Source: Prevotella sp.
Lineage (GTDB): Bacteria; Bacteroidota; Bacteroidia; Bacteroidales; Bacteroidaceae
Reading direction: 5' to 3'
Assembly (NCBI GenBank): GCA_017410365.1
Contig: JAFQQY010000034.1
Location: 1-34,860 of the forward strand
Length of the DNA: 34,860 nt
The translations under genes and the position numbers were made by a program. The notes beneath the pieces were generated by a model. It was given only the letters and a program-made list of their open reading frames with translations, had not been told where the DNA came from and searched no databases. Below are positions 7,936-17,401 of the stretch, piece by piece. Position 1 is the first letter of the stretch. Every line of letters begins with the position of its first letter.

Positions 7936-8905
7936 GGTCTCTGTTCTTGTTGCCGTCTACAATGCTTCTGCCTATCTTCCAGTCTGTCTCGACTCGTTGT
8001 TGAATCAGACGCTGAAAGACATACAGGTGGTATGCATAGACGATTGCTCAACAGACAATTCTCTGGCCATTCTGGACGACTATGCGCGGAAAGACAACCG
8101 CATAGATGTTGTTCGCCTAAGCAAGAACGGAGGTCAGGCACATGCACGAAACGAAGGTCTGAAAGTGGCCAGTGGCGATTACGTGTGTATGCTCGATGCC
8201 GACGATTGGTTCTCTCCAGATGCCTTGGAAAGTGCTGTCAGAGCGTTCAGCGATGCAGAAGTAGATTGTGTGCTGTTTGATGTCATGATGACGTGGCAAG
8301 ACAAGTCGCATATTTATACCATGCCTTCGTTCGAGATGCTTACAGGTCATGAGGCTTTCCGTCTTAGTCTCGACTGGCAGATACATGGTCTGTATATGTT
8401 GAGAGGCGACATACACCGAAAATATCCATACGATGAAACGTGCCGCTTGTATAGCGACGACAATACCACACGCATCCATTACCTTCTCTCGCGCAAAGTT
8501 GGTCGCTGTAGTGGCGTATATTACTATCGCCAACATTCTCAATCATCTACCCATGCCGTATCTGTAAGACGCTTCGATTACCTGAAGGCAAATGAGAGTA
8601 TGAGAAGACAACTGTTGCAGCATAATGTATCAAAAGATTTGGTAGCGATATATGAAAACCATCGTTGGTTAAATCTTATCGGTGTCTATATGTTTTATCA
8701 TTGTCATGCCAAACAGTTGTCTGTCACCGACCGCCAATATGGCCTTGGAGAGATGAAGCGAGTGTGGACGAATATAGACCGAAGTGTATTAAACAAAAAG
8801 ACGACAACCAAATTTGGCTATCGTCCTATGTCTCGTTGGTGGCTTTTCCGCATTCAGGAATGGCTTTACTTTACGCTTAGAGGTCTTTTAAAGTTAAACA
8901 AATAA
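7928..8905 (+). CDS. family 2 glycosyltransferase
   Basis: A 325-aa GT2 protein starting MAKVSVLVAVYNASAYLPVC. The first motif reads DDCS (38-41) where DDGS is usual. NGGQAHARNEG follows at about 67-77 and the metal-binding DADD is at 90-93. The region after residue 200 is basic, and the tail has an aromatic amphipathic end (WWLFRIQEWLYFTLRGLLK) suited to membrane association. Start and stop overlap indicate translational coupling to the flippase. It is probably a cytoplasmic transferase acting on the same glycan. Confidence 0.9.
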   Translation: MAKVSVLVAVYNASAYLPVCLDSLLNQTLKDIQVVCIDDCSTDNSLAILDDYARKDNRIDVVRLSKNGGQAHARNEGLKVASGDYVCMLDADDWFSPDALESAVRAFSDAEVDCVLFDVMMTWQDKSHIYTMPSFEMLTGHEAFRLSLDWQIHGLYMLRGDIHRKYPYDETCRLYSDDNTTRIHYLLSRKVGRCSGVYYYRQHSQSSTHAVSVRRFDYLKANESMRRQLLQHNVSKDLVAIYENHRWLNLIGVYMFYHCHAKQLSVTDRQYGLGEMKRVWTNIDRSVLNKKTTTKFGYRPMSRWWLFRIQEWLYFTLRGLLKLNK

Positions 8906-8928
8906 CTTTTTCCAAACTCTGTTGATAG

Positions 8929-8960
8929 CCCCTCCTTCGGAGGGGTTGGGGAGGCTCCCT
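8929..8960. repeat. palindromic repeat, copy 1
   Basis: CCCCTCC-TTC-GGAGGGG (8929-8945) is a perfect 7-bp-stem hairpin followed by TTGGGGAGGCTCCC. The same unit recurs at 11027-11060 inside rlmD. Here it sits between convergent genes and touches the porin stop codon, where it may also help terminate transcription. Confidence 0.75.
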
Positions 8961-10068
8961 AAAACTTCACGCTCAACTGAGCATCAATCATGCTATAGTT
9001 CTTTTCAAGACTTCTGTCGTCAACCAATACGTATTCGGTTTGCAGTTCGATGTTCTTGTTGAAACTGTAGTTCAAACCTATTTCGTAGTTGGTCTTGCTG
9101 TCGCTCCAACTTGCACTCTTGCGGTATAGGTCGTAGCGTGCCTTTGCTCTCAGCTTGCCCTTGATTACTGGTGCTATGGCAGAAACATAGAAAGCATCAG
9201 CCTTGTTGCCTTGCGCCCAATTTACGGTTGCGTCCTTTGTGTCCTCCTGTTTCTGATATGTAGTCTTGAAACCATAACCGGTGCTGTGGGCATATTCCGA
9301 ACGTATCTGCCATTCGTTCTTCACATATTCGGCACTGAAAGCATAGCGATATTGGCTAAGGCTGTTAATGCCATTGTGCTGATTGCCCTCCATGTCTGTC
9401 CACGCTCCATTGCGGGCATGCGAACCAGACCATCCGAACACACCGATACGCATTTCCTTGATAGGCATCACCCAGATACCGCCGATGATGTCCTTTCTGT
9501 TGTCAACATCCTTGGTGTTTGTGCCTTGTCCGTTGAACACACCCACCTGATAGTGAAGCAGGTTTCTGCCATTGCCGTTTGGAAGGAAATCACCTTGTAT
9601 CTGAATACCAAGGTCACGTCCGTTGGCAGAATGCTCGCCTGTGCGGTCGCTCATGCCCGACAATTTTGAAACCAGTTGGCTGTAGCCCATAAAGCCCTGA
9701 ACGATAGGGTTGATAGGGTTCTCGAAAGTGAACGAGCGCTTAAACTGACCAACCTTCACCTTGAAGAAACTGTATTTCTGCCATTCGGCGTAAGCATCTA
9801 CGATTCTCGGACTTGTACCCAACGTAGAGGTATTGCCGTTCATCTGTGCCTGAACACGATATTCAAAGTCATCCATTATGCGTCCGCCTAACGACACACG
9901 GATATACCTCAGGTTGAAGGTGTTGCTCTCCTTCTCTTCCTGCAGGTTAGCCTGATATTGCGTTACGATATAACCACTGAGTTTCGTGTCGCTGAACACG
10001 CTCTTCTTTTCCTGTGCTTGTGCACCGATACAAAGCGCCATTAGCGCAATTGTAAATATTTTCTTCAT
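8959..10068 (-). CDS. OprP/OprO-type phosphate-selective porin family protein
   Basis: A 369-aa outer-membrane protein. Residues 1-19 are a signal peptide (cleavage after AQA). The mature chain is rich in alternating polar/aromatic beta-strands, such as YIRVSLGGRIMDDFEYRVQAQ and FFKVKVGQFKRSFTFENP, and ends in Phe (QLSVKF), the usual last residue of an outer-membrane barrel. The pattern matches the phosphate-selective porin O/P family, a 16-stranded trimeric porin group for anions. Substrate specificity cannot be read from the sequence, and no pho genes are nearby. It follows rlmD on the same strand after 185 bp of low-complexity DNA, so it probably has its own promoter. Confidence 0.85.
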   Translation of the reverse strand: MKKIFTIALMALCIGAQAQEKKSVFSDTKLSGYIVTQYQANLQEEKESNTFNLRYIRVSLGGRIMDDFEYRVQAQMNGNTSTLGTSPRIVDAYAEWQKYSFFKVKVGQFKRSFTFENPINPIVQGFMGYSQLVSKLSGMSDRTGEHSANGRDLGIQIQGDFLPNGNGRNLLHYQVGVFNGQGTNTKDVDNRKDIIGGIWVMPIKEMRIGVFGWSGSHARNGAWTDMEGNQHNGINSLSQYRYAFSAEYVKNEWQIRSEYAHSTGYGFKTTYQKQEDTKDATVNWAQGNKADAFYVSAIAPVIKGKLRAKARYDLYRKSASWSDSKTNYEIGLNYSFNKNIELQTEYVLVDDRSLEKNYSMIDAQLSVKF

Positions 10069-10124
10069 GCTTTGTGCTTATTTATTTAAATGTAAATTTT
10101 TTCATCTCTCATCCAATTCAGGAG

Positions 10125-10250
10125 TTCAGGAGTGTAGGAGTGAAGGAGTGTAGACGTATGCGTGACAAGCAAGTGTCTTCTATCTTCTTCTATCTTCCTT
10201 TATCTTCCTCTATCTCCTTGATTGTTCATCGTTCATCGTTCCTCGCTCCT
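10125..10250. repeat. low-complexity drifting repeats
   Basis: The rlmD-porin spacer is made of short imperfect repeats. GGAGT units recur at about 10121-10152, TCTTC/TATCTTCC units at about 10173-10214, and GTTCATC/GTTCCTC units at about 10223-10255. Similar patches occur at 11790-11950 and 33757-33805. No coding or RNA function is visible. Confidence 0.6.
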
Positions 10251-10253
10251 CGT

Positions 10254-11765
10254 TCAATCTCTCCTTTCCAGCAACACCACATTTTCTACATGCGGAGTGT
10301 GCGGGAACATATCTACCGGCTGAACTGCCGTAACCTTGTATTTGCAATCCAAATCTGCGAGGTCGCGTGCCTGTGTGGCAGGATTACAGCTTACATAGAC
10401 TATTCGCTTCGGACAGGCTTTCAGTATGGTCTGAATCACATCCTGATGCATTCCTGCGCGTGGCGGGTCGGTAATTATCACGTCGGGATTGCCGTGCTCG
10501 GCTATAAACTCGTCGTTAAGAATGTCCTTCATGTCGCCAGCATAGAACAGGGTGTTGCTGATGTTGTTCACCTCAGAGTTTATCTTGGCATCTTCAATGG
10601 CCTCAGGCACATACTCGATACCAATCACCTGCTTTGCCTCTTTAGCCACAAAGTTGGCTATAGTGCCCGTACCGGTATATAGGTCGTAAACGAGTTCGTT
10701 GCCAGTAAGACCGGCAAATTCTCTTGCCACAGAATACAGATGGTATGCCTGTTCGGTGTTTGTCTGATAGAAACTCTTCGGACCGACTTTAAACTTAAGG
10801 TCTTCCATCGTTTCGTATATGTAGTCGTTGCCCTTAAAGGTCAGAATGTCAAGGTCGCCAATAGTGTCGTTGCACTTCTGGTTGTCAACATACATCAGCG
10901 ATGTTATCTCTGGGAACTTGTCGGCAATGTGTTGCATCAATGCTAAAGCCTTTCTGCCGTCTTCTGATTCCCAACGCTTCTTGTTCGCTTCTGTATGTGT
11001 AGAAGAGGTTCCTTCTCTTCCATTCCCCCCTCCTTCGGAGGGGCTGGGGGAGGTTCCCCCCAAATGGAACTGCATTATCACCATCCACTCGCCCGTGTTG
11101 GAATTGCGGATTATAAGGTCGCGCAATAGCCCCGTCTGCGCTCTGAGGTCGAAGAACGACAAGTCGTGCTCAAGTGCATAGTCGCGTATCTCGTTCCTTA
11201 TCTTATTATGAAGGTCGTCCATCAACCAGCACTTCTCAATAGGCAATATCTTGTCGAATGCACCTGTGATGTGGAATCCCACGGCGTTCTTGTCCTTTAT
11301 CTCCAATCTCTCGTCGTTAATCTCCTCTTTCGTCATCCAGCGCTTGTTGCTGAATCCGAACTCAAGCTTGTTGCGATACTCCTTTGTCTTCTCAGAACCG
11401 AGGATAAGCATGAACTCTGGCAGTTCTATCTTGCCAATACGCTTCAGCTGGTCGTGAACCTGCTTCTGCTTGGCCTTCAACTGCTCTTCGTATGGCAGGT
11501 TCTGCCACTTGCATCCGCCGCAGACACCAAAATGCTGGCACATGGGCACCTCTCTCACCTTGCTAAGTTCAACAAAGCGTATCACCTCAGCCTCGCAATA
11601 GCTATGGCGCTTCTTTCTTATCTGTAAATCAACCACATCCCCTGGTACGGTGAACGGTACGAAAATCACCATGTCGTTTACTCTGACAAGCGATTTGCCC
11701 TCAGCCGCAACGTCTGTTATGGTAATGTTTTCTAATATAGGAAGTGGCTTTTTCTTTCTGCTCAT
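10254..11765 (-). CDS. rlmD: 23S rRNA (uracil-5-)-methyltransferase, RlmD/RumA type
   Basis: A 503-aa SAM-dependent RNA methyltransferase that should methylate C5 of a 23S rRNA uridine (U1939 in E. coli). An N-terminal TRAM domain (about 8-65) binds RNA. Cys76, Cys82, Cys85 and probably Cys179 bind an Fe-S cluster (pattern CQHFGVCGGC). The SAM site is DLYTGTGT (361-368), with DPPRAGMH at 433-440 and the catalytic Cys460 in VSCNP. The protein is longer than usual because about 30 residues from 236 onward (GGTSPSPSEGGG and a polar stretch) are inserted. The first part of the insert is encoded by a palindromic genomic repeat kept in frame. Exact specificity within the RlmC/RlmD/TrmA family is inferred. 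Confidence 0.9.
   Translation of the reverse strand: MSRKKKPLPILENITITDVAAEGKSLVRVNDMVIFVPFTVPGDVVDLQIRKKRHSYCEAEVIRFVELSKVREVPMCQHFGVCGGCKWQNLPYEEQLKAKQKQVHDQLKRIGKIELPEFMLILGSEKTKEYRNKLEFGFSNKRWMTKEEINDERLEIKDKNAVGFHITGAFDKILPIEKCWLMDDLHNKIRNEIRDYALEHDLSFFDLRAQTGLLRDLIIRNSNTGEWMVIMQFHLGGTSPSPSEGGGNGREGTSSTHTEANKKRWESEDGRKALALMQHIADKFPEITSLMYVDNQKCNDTIGDLDILTFKGNDYIYETMEDLKFKVGPKSFYQTNTEQAYHLYSVAREFAGLTGNELVYDLYTGTGTIANFVAKEAKQVIGIEYVPEAIEDAKINSEVNNISNTLFYAGDMKDILNDEFIAEHGNPDVIITDPPRAGMHQDVIQTILKACPKRIVYVSCNPATQARDLADLDCKYKVTAVQPVDMFPHTPHVENVVLLERRD
11025..11061. repeat. palindromic repeat, copy 2, inside rlmD
   Basis: Contains the same CCCCTCC-TTC-GGAGGGG hairpin (11027-11043) followed by CTGGGGGAGGTTCCC. 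It matches the copy at 8929-8960 except for a few bases. On the coding strand it specifies GGTSPSPSEGGG (residues 236-247 of the methyltransferase) and does not break the frame. Confidence 0.8.
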
Positions 11766-12086
11766 ATTTTTTTATTTAGTTGTTAAGTAAACGAGTTGAC
11801 AAGTTGACAAGTTGCTACATCTCCCAGAGCCGGATGAGTGATGAGAGTTTTGAGATGAGGGATTGCTTGCCCAGCTATTGTCTTCACTCCTACACTCCTG
11901 AACTCCCGAACCTCAAAACCTCAAGACCTCAAAACCTCAAGACCTCCAATCTCATTCGCCGTGCAAAATTAAGAAAAATAATTCACTTTTTTCACATTTT
12001 TCTTGCAATATCATAAGAAAACTCTTATATTTGCATATCTAAAATTAAAACATAAGAAAGTTAATCGTAAATATTTTTAAATTTTT
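11766..12086. other. divergent spacer between rlmD and ppdK
   Basis: No gene is visible. It holds direct repeats of AGTTGAC (about 11794-11812), a 16-bp unit CCTCAAAACCTCAAGA repeated twice (11911-11942), a minus-strand TAATTTTG box (11971-11964) that could serve rlmD from about 200 bp away, and the ppdK promoter (12001-12033). Confidence 0.6.
12001..12033 (+). promoter_or_regulatory. Bacteroidetes-type promoter of ppdK
   Basis: CTTG (12002-12005), 20 bp, then TATATTTG-like TATATTTG at 12026-12033 (TAnnTTTG). The start codon of ppdK lies 53 bp downstream. Confidence 0.7.
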
Positions 12087-14807
12087 ATGGCAGAAAAAAG
12101 AGTTTATACCTTCGGTAACGGACAAGCCGAGGGTAAGGCAGATATGAGAAATCTGCTTGGCGGTAAGGGTGCTAACCTTGCCGAAATGAACCTTATCGGT
12201 GTGCCAGTGCCTCCAGGTTTCACTATCACTACCGATGTATGTAATGAATACTATGAAGTTGGCAAGGACAAGGTTGTAGAACTGTTGAAGGACGATGTTC
12301 TCAAGGCTGTTGCCAACATTGAAACACTCATGAACTCTAAGTTCGGTGATGTAGAGAATCCATTGCTTGTATCTGTACGCTCAGGTGCACGTGCGTCAAT
12401 GCCAGGTATGATGGATACTATCCTTAACCTCGGTCTTAACGATGAGGTTGTTGAGGGTATGATTCGCAAGACTGGTCGTCCACGTTTCGCATGGGACTCT
12501 TATCGTCGTTTCGTTCAGATGTACGGTGACGTTGTGCTTGGCATGAAGCCAGTTAACAAGGAAGATATCGACCCATTCGAGGCTATCATCGAAGAGGTGA
12601 AAGAGGCTAAGGGCGTGAAGCTTGATAATGAACTTGAAGTTGAAGACCTTCAGGAACTCGTTAAGAAGTTCAAGGCTGCTGTTAAGGAGCAGACAGGCAA
12701 GGACTTCCCAACAGATGCTTACGAGCAGCTTTGGGGTGCTATCTGTGCTGTGTTCGACAGCTGGATGAACGAGCGTGCTATCCTCTATCGTAAGATGGAA
12801 GGAATCCCAGCAGAGTGGGGTACAGCCGTTAACGTACAGGCAATGGTATTCGGTAACATGGGCGATACATCTGCAACAGGTGTTTGCTTCAGCCGCGACG
12901 CTGGTAATGGTGAGAACCTCTTCAATGGTGAGTATCTTATCAACGCACAGGGTGAGGACGTTGTTGCTGGTATCCGCACACCACAGCAGATTACAAAGAT
13001 TGGTTCACAGCGCTGGGCTGAGCGCGCAGGTATCTCTGAAGAAGAGCGCGCAAGCAAGTATCCTTCAATGGAAGAGGCTATGCCTGAAATCTATAAGGAA
13101 CTTGACATGCTTCAAAACAAGCTTGAGAACCACTATCGCGATATGCAGGATATGGAGTTCACCGTTCAGGAAGGCAAGCTCTGGTTCCTCCAGACACGTA
13201 ACGGTAAGCGTACAGGTTCTGCAATGGTTAAGATTGCTATGGACTTGCTCCGTGAGGGTCTTATCGACGAAAAGACAGCTCTTAAGCGTTGTGAGCCACA
13301 GAAGCTCGATGAACTTCTCCACCCAGTATTCGACAAGAAGGCTCTTGCCAATGCAAAGGTTCTTACACGCGGTCTTCCAGCATCTCCAGGTGCTGCTTGC
13401 GGTCAGATTGTATTCTTTGCTGACGATGCTGCTAAGTGGGCAGAAGATGGCAAGAAGGTTGTGATGGTTCGTATCGAGACATCTCCAGAAGACCTCGCAG
13501 GTATGGCTGTTGCTGAGGGTATCCTCACAGCACGTGGCGGTATGACTTCTCACGCTGCCGTTGTTGCTCGTGGTATGGGTAAGTGCTGCGTTTCAGGTGC
13601 TGGTGCGCTGAACGTAGACTATAAGGCACGCACAGTAGAGATTGACGGTGTTGTTCTTAAGGAAGGCGACTATATCTCAATCAACGGTACAACAGGTCAG
13701 ATTTACGAAGGACAGGTTGAGACAAAGGCTGCTGAGGTTTCTGGCGACTTCGCCGACCTGATGGCTCTTTGCGAGAAATATACAAAGCTCGTTGTTCGTA
13801 CAAACGCTGATACACCACACGATGCACAGGTTGCACGCAACTTCGGTGCTGTAGGTATCGGTCTTTGCCGTACTGAGCACATGTTCTTTGAGGCAGAGAA
13901 GATTGTAGCAATGCGCGAAATGATTCTTGCTCAGGATGCTGAAGGACGCAAGAAGGCTCTTGCTAAGTTGCTTCCTTATCAGAAGGCTGACTTCTACGGT
14001 ATCTTCAAGGCAATGGACGGCTGTCCTGTTAACGTTCGTCTGCTTGACCCGCCTCTCCATGAGTTCGTACCACACGATCTGAAGGGACAGGAAGAAATGG
14101 CTAAGGCTATGGGCGTAACCGTTCAGTATATCCAGCAGCGTGTAGAAAGCCTTTGCGAGGCTAACCCAATGCTCGGTCATCGTGGTTGCCGTCTTGGCAA
14201 TACATATCCTGAAATCACAGAGATGCAGACACGCGCTATCCTCGGTGCTGCTATCCAGTTGAAGAAGGAAGGATGCGACCCACACCCAGAAATCATGGTT
14301 CCGCTGACAGGTATTCTCTATGAGTTCGAGGCTCAGGAGAAGGTAATCCGCGAAACTGCTGCTGCTCTCTTCGCTGAAGAAGGTGAGAGCGTAGAGTTCA
14401 AGGTGGGTACAATGATTGAGATTCCACGTGCTGCTCTTACAGCTAACCGCATCGCTAGCCGTGCTGAGTACTTCTCATTCGGTACTAACGACTTGACACA
14501 GATGACCTTCGGTTATTCTCGTGACGACATCGCTTCATTCCTCCCTGTATATTTGGAGAAGAAGATTCTTAAGGTTGACCCATTCCAGGTACTCGACCAG
14601 AACGGTGTTGGTCAGCTCGTAGAGATGGCTGTTAACAAGGGTCGCAGTGTTCGTCCAGAGCTCAAGTGCGGTATCTGTGGTGAGCATGGTGGTGAGCCTT
14701 CATCAGTTAAGTTCTGCCACAAGGTAGGTCTGAACTATGTTTCTTGCTCTCCATTCCGTGTGCCAATCGCACGTCTCGCTGCTGCACAGGCTGCTGTTGA
14801 AGAGTAA
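12087..14807 (+). CDS. ppdK: pyruvate, phosphate dikinase
   Basis: A 906-aa enzyme interconverting pyruvate + ATP + Pi with phosphoenolpyruvate + AMP + PPi in the cytoplasm. The N-terminal ATP-grasp part starts VYTFGNGQAEGKADMRNLLGGKG and contains SVRSGARASMPGMMDTILNLG. The swivelling phosphohistidine domain carries GGMTSHAAVVARG with catalytic His489. The C-terminal TIM-barrel PEP/pyruvate domain has GLCRTEHMFF and the catalytic Cys864 in CGICGEHGG. Length is normal for the family (about 875-910 aa). In anaerobic Bacteroidota it is used in PPi-linked glycolysis or gluconeogenesis. It is monocistronic with a strong promoter and terminator. Codon use is strongly biased, as expected of a highly expressed gene. 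Confidence 0.98.
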   Translation: MAEKRVYTFGNGQAEGKADMRNLLGGKGANLAEMNLIGVPVPPGFTITTDVCNEYYEVGKDKVVELLKDDVLKAVANIETLMNSKFGDVENPLLVSVRSGARASMPGMMDTILNLGLNDEVVEGMIRKTGRPRFAWDSYRRFVQMYGDVVLGMKPVNKEDIDPFEAIIEEVKEAKGVKLDNELEVEDLQELVKKFKAAVKEQTGKDFPTDAYEQLWGAICAVFDSWMNERAILYRKMEGIPAEWGTAVNVQAMVFGNMGDTSATGVCFSRDAGNGENLFNGEYLINAQGEDVVAGIRTPQQITKIGSQRWAERAGISEEERASKYPSMEEAMPEIYKELDMLQNKLENHYRDMQDMEFTVQEGKLWFLQTRNGKRTGSAMVKIAMDLLREGLIDEKTALKRCEPQKLDELLHPVFDKKALANAKVLTRGLPASPGAACGQIVFFADDAAKWAEDGKKVVMVRIETSPEDLAGMAVAEGILTARGGMTSHAAVVARGMGKCCVSGAGALNVDYKARTVEIDGVVLKEGDYISINGTTGQIYEGQVETKAAEVSGDFADLMALCEKYTKLVVRTNADTPHDAQVARNFGAVGIGLCRTEHMFFEAEKIVAMREMILAQDAEGRKKALAKLLPYQKADFYGIFKAMDGCPVNVRLLDPPLHEFVPHDLKGQEEMAKAMGVTVQYIQQRVESLCEANPMLGHRGCRLGNTYPEITEMQTRAILGAAIQLKKEGCDPHPEIMVPLTGILYEFEAQEKVIRETAAALFAEEGESVEFKVGTMIEIPRAALTANRIASRAEYFSFGTNDLTQMTFGYSRDDIASFLPVYLEKKILKVDPFQVLDQNGVGQLVEMAVNKGRSVRPELKCGICGEHGGEPSSVKFCHKVGLNYVSCSPFRVPIARLAAAQAAVEE

Positions 14808-14828
14808 ATTGACTCAGACATATTAAGT

Positions 14829-14862
14829 AAAGAGACTTGTCCGTTTGGGCTGGTCTCTTTTT
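14829..14862 (+). terminator. ppdK terminator
   Basis: AAAGAGAC (14829-14836) pairs with GTCTCTTT (14853-14860) around a 16-nt loop, followed by a T-rich run. It lies 22 bp after the ppdK stop. Confidence 0.75.
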
Positions 14863-14973
14863 CTTTGATGCAGAGTGATACCAGGAAGGTGATATGGTGA
14901 TATGCCATTAGCCAACCTGCAAACTAAATACTGTTCGTATATGGTTGCTATCAATAGAGAATAAATACAAATT

Positions 14974-15003
14974 AAGCGAAGCCTTAAGGGACTTCGCTTT
15001 TTG
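14974..15003. terminator. hairpin between convergent ppdK and hisC
   Basis: AAGCGAAG (14974-14981) pairs with CTTCGCTT (14992-14999) around CCTTAAGGGA. The T-run is on plus, so it is a second stop for plus transcripts. On minus it lies 30 bp after hisC, where the trailing U-tract is weak. Confidence 0.7.
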
Positions 15004-15029
15004 TTTACAATAATAGTGTATTTATTGTT

Positions 15030-16064
15030 TTATCGGTAATTGCGCAGGGCGGCAAGCAGTTCGTTGTTTTCCGATTTTGTGCCGATGGTTATGCGAAGGC
15101 AATTGTGGCATAGCTTAATCTTTGTTCTGTTGCGAACAATGATGCCCTGCTCAACAAGATAGTCGTATATCTTCTGTGCGTCACACATGCGCGCAAGGAA
15201 AAAGTTGGCGTCGCTTGGATAAACGCCTTCGCAGATTGGCAACTGGCTGAAAGCCTCTGCCATGCGGTTGCGCTCTTGCAGCAACATGCGCACTTGCTTG
15301 TCTACGGCAAATGGGTCTTGCAAAACCTCAAGCGCCTGACGCTGTGTCAGTTCGTTCACGTTGTAAGGGTATTTCACCTTATTGAAAATGCTGATGATTT
15401 CTTTTGAAGCAAATGCCATTCCGAGTCGTATGGCGGCGCTTCCCCATGCCTTGCTCATGGTATGTAGCACGATGAGGTTAGGACATTGGGCTATGGCATA
15501 ACGGAAAGACTTCTGCGTAGAGAAATCGATGTATGCCTCGTCAACGATAACTATGCCTTCGAACTGCTGTATTACTTTTATAATCTCTTTGCTGTTTAAG
15601 TTGTTGCCCGTAGGATTGTTAGGGCTGCATAGCCAGATTATCTTCGTGTTCTCGTCGCAAGCAGCAAGCAGTTCGTCGGCACTAAACTGAAACTTCTCGT
15701 TTAGCAGCACAGGACGATATTCCACGTCGTTGATGTCAGCACAAACCTTGTACATGCCATAGGTCGGTTCGATGGCAACAACATTGTCGATGCCCGGTCT
15801 GGTGAAACAACGATAGGGCAGGTCGATAGCCTCGTCGCTGCCATTGCCTAGGAAAATGTTCTCAGCCGGTATGCCCTTTATCTTTGAAATCTGTTCCTTT
15901 AGTTCTCGCTGCAACGGATCTGGATAACGGTTCAGCGAACCATAAGGATTCTCGTTGGCATCAAGAAAAACGTGTGCTGCATGTCCGCTATATTCGTCGC
16001 GGGCACTGCTATAAGGCGCTAAAGACCAGATGTTTGGACGTGTTAGTTCTTGCAGTGGTTTCAT
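15030..16064 (-). CDS. hisC: histidinol-phosphate aminotransferase
   Basis: A 344-aa fold-type I PLP aminotransferase that converts imidazole acetol phosphate to histidinol phosphate. Visible motifs are LDANENPYG (about 34-42), the cofactor-contact [10 protein letters not shown] (73-82), CSPNNPTGN (146-154), VDEAYIDF (174-181) and the Schiff-base lysine Lys205 in [14 protein letters not shown]. Length is typical. Its start overlaps the hisD stop by 4 bp, which supports coupling in a hisG-hisD-hisC operon. No hisB follows before the convergent terminator. Confidence 0.96.
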   Translation of the reverse strand: MKPLQELTRPNIWSLAPYSSARDEYSGHAAHVFLDANENPYGSLNRYPDPLQRELKEQISKIKGIPAENIFLGNGSDEAIDLPYRCFTRPGIDNVVAIEPTYGMYKVCADINDVEYRPVLLNEKFQFSADELLAACDENTKIIWLCSPNNPTGNNLNSKEIIKVIQQFEGIVIVDEAYIDFSTQKSFRYAIAQCPNLIVLHTMSKAWGSAAIRLGMAFASKEIISIFNKVKYPYNVNELTQRQALEVLQDPFAVDKQVRMLLQERNRMAEAFSQLPICEGVYPSDANFFLARMCDAQKIYDYLVEQGIIVRNRTKIKLCHNCLRITIGTKSENNELLAALRNYR

Positions 16065-17347
16065 TGTTTGATTTCTTTTAATCGAATGGTCATAGCATTC
16101 TTGTGTGCATCAAGACTCTCTGCTGCAGCCATTGCCTCAACAGCTGGTCCGATATTGCTTACGCCCTCGGCGCTAAGATGCTGGAATGTTATTTTTCGGC
16201 AATAACTGTCTAGGTTTACACCGCTGTATGCTGTGGCATATCCATGAGTAGGCAGAGTATGATTTGTTCCGCTGGCATAGTCACCGGCACTCTCGCATGC
16301 GTATTTGCCAAGGAAAACGCTTCCGGCATTGACGATGCGTTCTGCCACATCGTTATAGTTGTCGGTCTGTATGATAAGATGTTCCGGCGCATACGTATTG
16401 CTCAAGTCGATGGCTTCGCTGATGTCCTTCACCAGTACCATTTTGCTATTGTCAAGAGCCTTGGCTGCAATCTCCTTTCGTGGCAATTCGTTCAGTTGCT
16501 TGTCGACCTCAACCATCACCTTGTCTATCATTTCTTTGCTTGTGGTTATGAGGAACACCTGCGAGTCGATGCCGTGCTCAGCCTGCGACAACAAGTCGGC
16601 AGCAATAAAAGCGGCATTGGCTGTCTCGTCGGCGATGACACACACTTCCGATGGTCCTGCAGGCATGTCTATAGCGACATCGTGTAGGCTGACCTGCTGT
16701 TTGGCTGCCATTACATACTGATTTCCTGGACCGAATATCTTGTATGTCTTCGGAATGCTTTCCGTTCCATACGCCATGGCGCCGATAGCCTGCACTCCGC
16801 CAGCCTTGAAAATCTTGCTTACGCCAGCTATGCGTGCAGCAACAAGTATTGCGGGATGCACCTTGCCCTCGCGGTTAGGAGGTGTGCAGAGCACTATCTC
16901 TTCGCAACCCGCTATCTTGGCAGGTGTGGCAAGCATCAGTACTGTGCTGAAGAGTGGGGCGGTGCCGCCTGGGATATATAATCCGACACGCTGAATGGCA
17001 ACGCTCTTCTGCCAGCAAACAACTCCCGGTTGCGGTTCAATCTTCTGGCTTACGAACTTTTGTGATTCGTGAAAAGCCTTAATATTATGGTGGGCTAGGG
17101 CTATGGCTGCCTTCAACTCATCGGAAACCATCGCCTCTGCCTCTGTCATTTCAGCCTCTGTAACAGCAAGCGATGACAGTTCAACCTTGTCAAACTTCTG
17201 CTCATAGTGCTTCACGGCTTCATCGCCACGCTGTCTGATATCATCGAGCACCGACGATACTACACCATTGAGCTGAGAAATGTCCAAATGCGGGCGTTCC
17301 ACAAGTTGCGCCCATTCATTTCTACCGGGATATTTTATAATCTGCAT
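16061..17347 (-). CDS. hisD: histidinol dehydrogenase
   Basis: A 428-aa NAD- and Zn-dependent enzyme catalysing the last two steps of histidine synthesis, from histidinol to histidine. The signature region runs from [22 protein letters not shown] to [13 protein letters not shown], which carries the Gln and His zinc-site residues. [17 protein letters not shown] and GPGNQYV are also characteristic. Size matches the family. It is the middle gene of the his operon, 54 bp after hisG and overlapping hisC by 4 bp. Confidence 0.97.
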   Translation of the reverse strand: MQIIKYPGRNEWAQLVERPHLDISQLNGVVSSVLDDIRQRGDEAVKHYEQKFDKVELSSLAVTEAEMTEAEAMVSDELKAAIALAHHNIKAFHESQKFVSQKIEPQPGVVCWQKSVAIQRVGLYIPGGTAPLFSTVLMLATPAKIAGCEEIVLCTPPNREGKVHPAILVAARIAGVSKIFKAGGVQAIGAMAYGTESIPKTYKIFGPGNQYVMAAKQQVSLHDVAIDMPAGPSEVCVIADETANAAFIAADLLSQAEHGIDSQVFLITTSKEMIDKVMVEVDKQLNELPRKEIAAKALDNSKMVLVKDISEAIDLSNTYAPEHLIIQTDNYNDVAERIVNAGSVFLGKYACESAGDYASGTNHTLPTHGYATAYSGVNLDSYCRKITFQHLSAEGVSNIGPAVEAMAAAESLDAHKNAMTIRLKEIKQ

Positions 17348-17401
17348 TATACTAAACTTGAATAACTAATGTCCTGAAAACTGTATTTATGTGACTATTG
17401 C

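Noticed and set aside
13677-14285. 202-codon minus-strand frame inside ppdK
   Set aside because: Antisense shadow produced by the strongly biased codons of ppdK.
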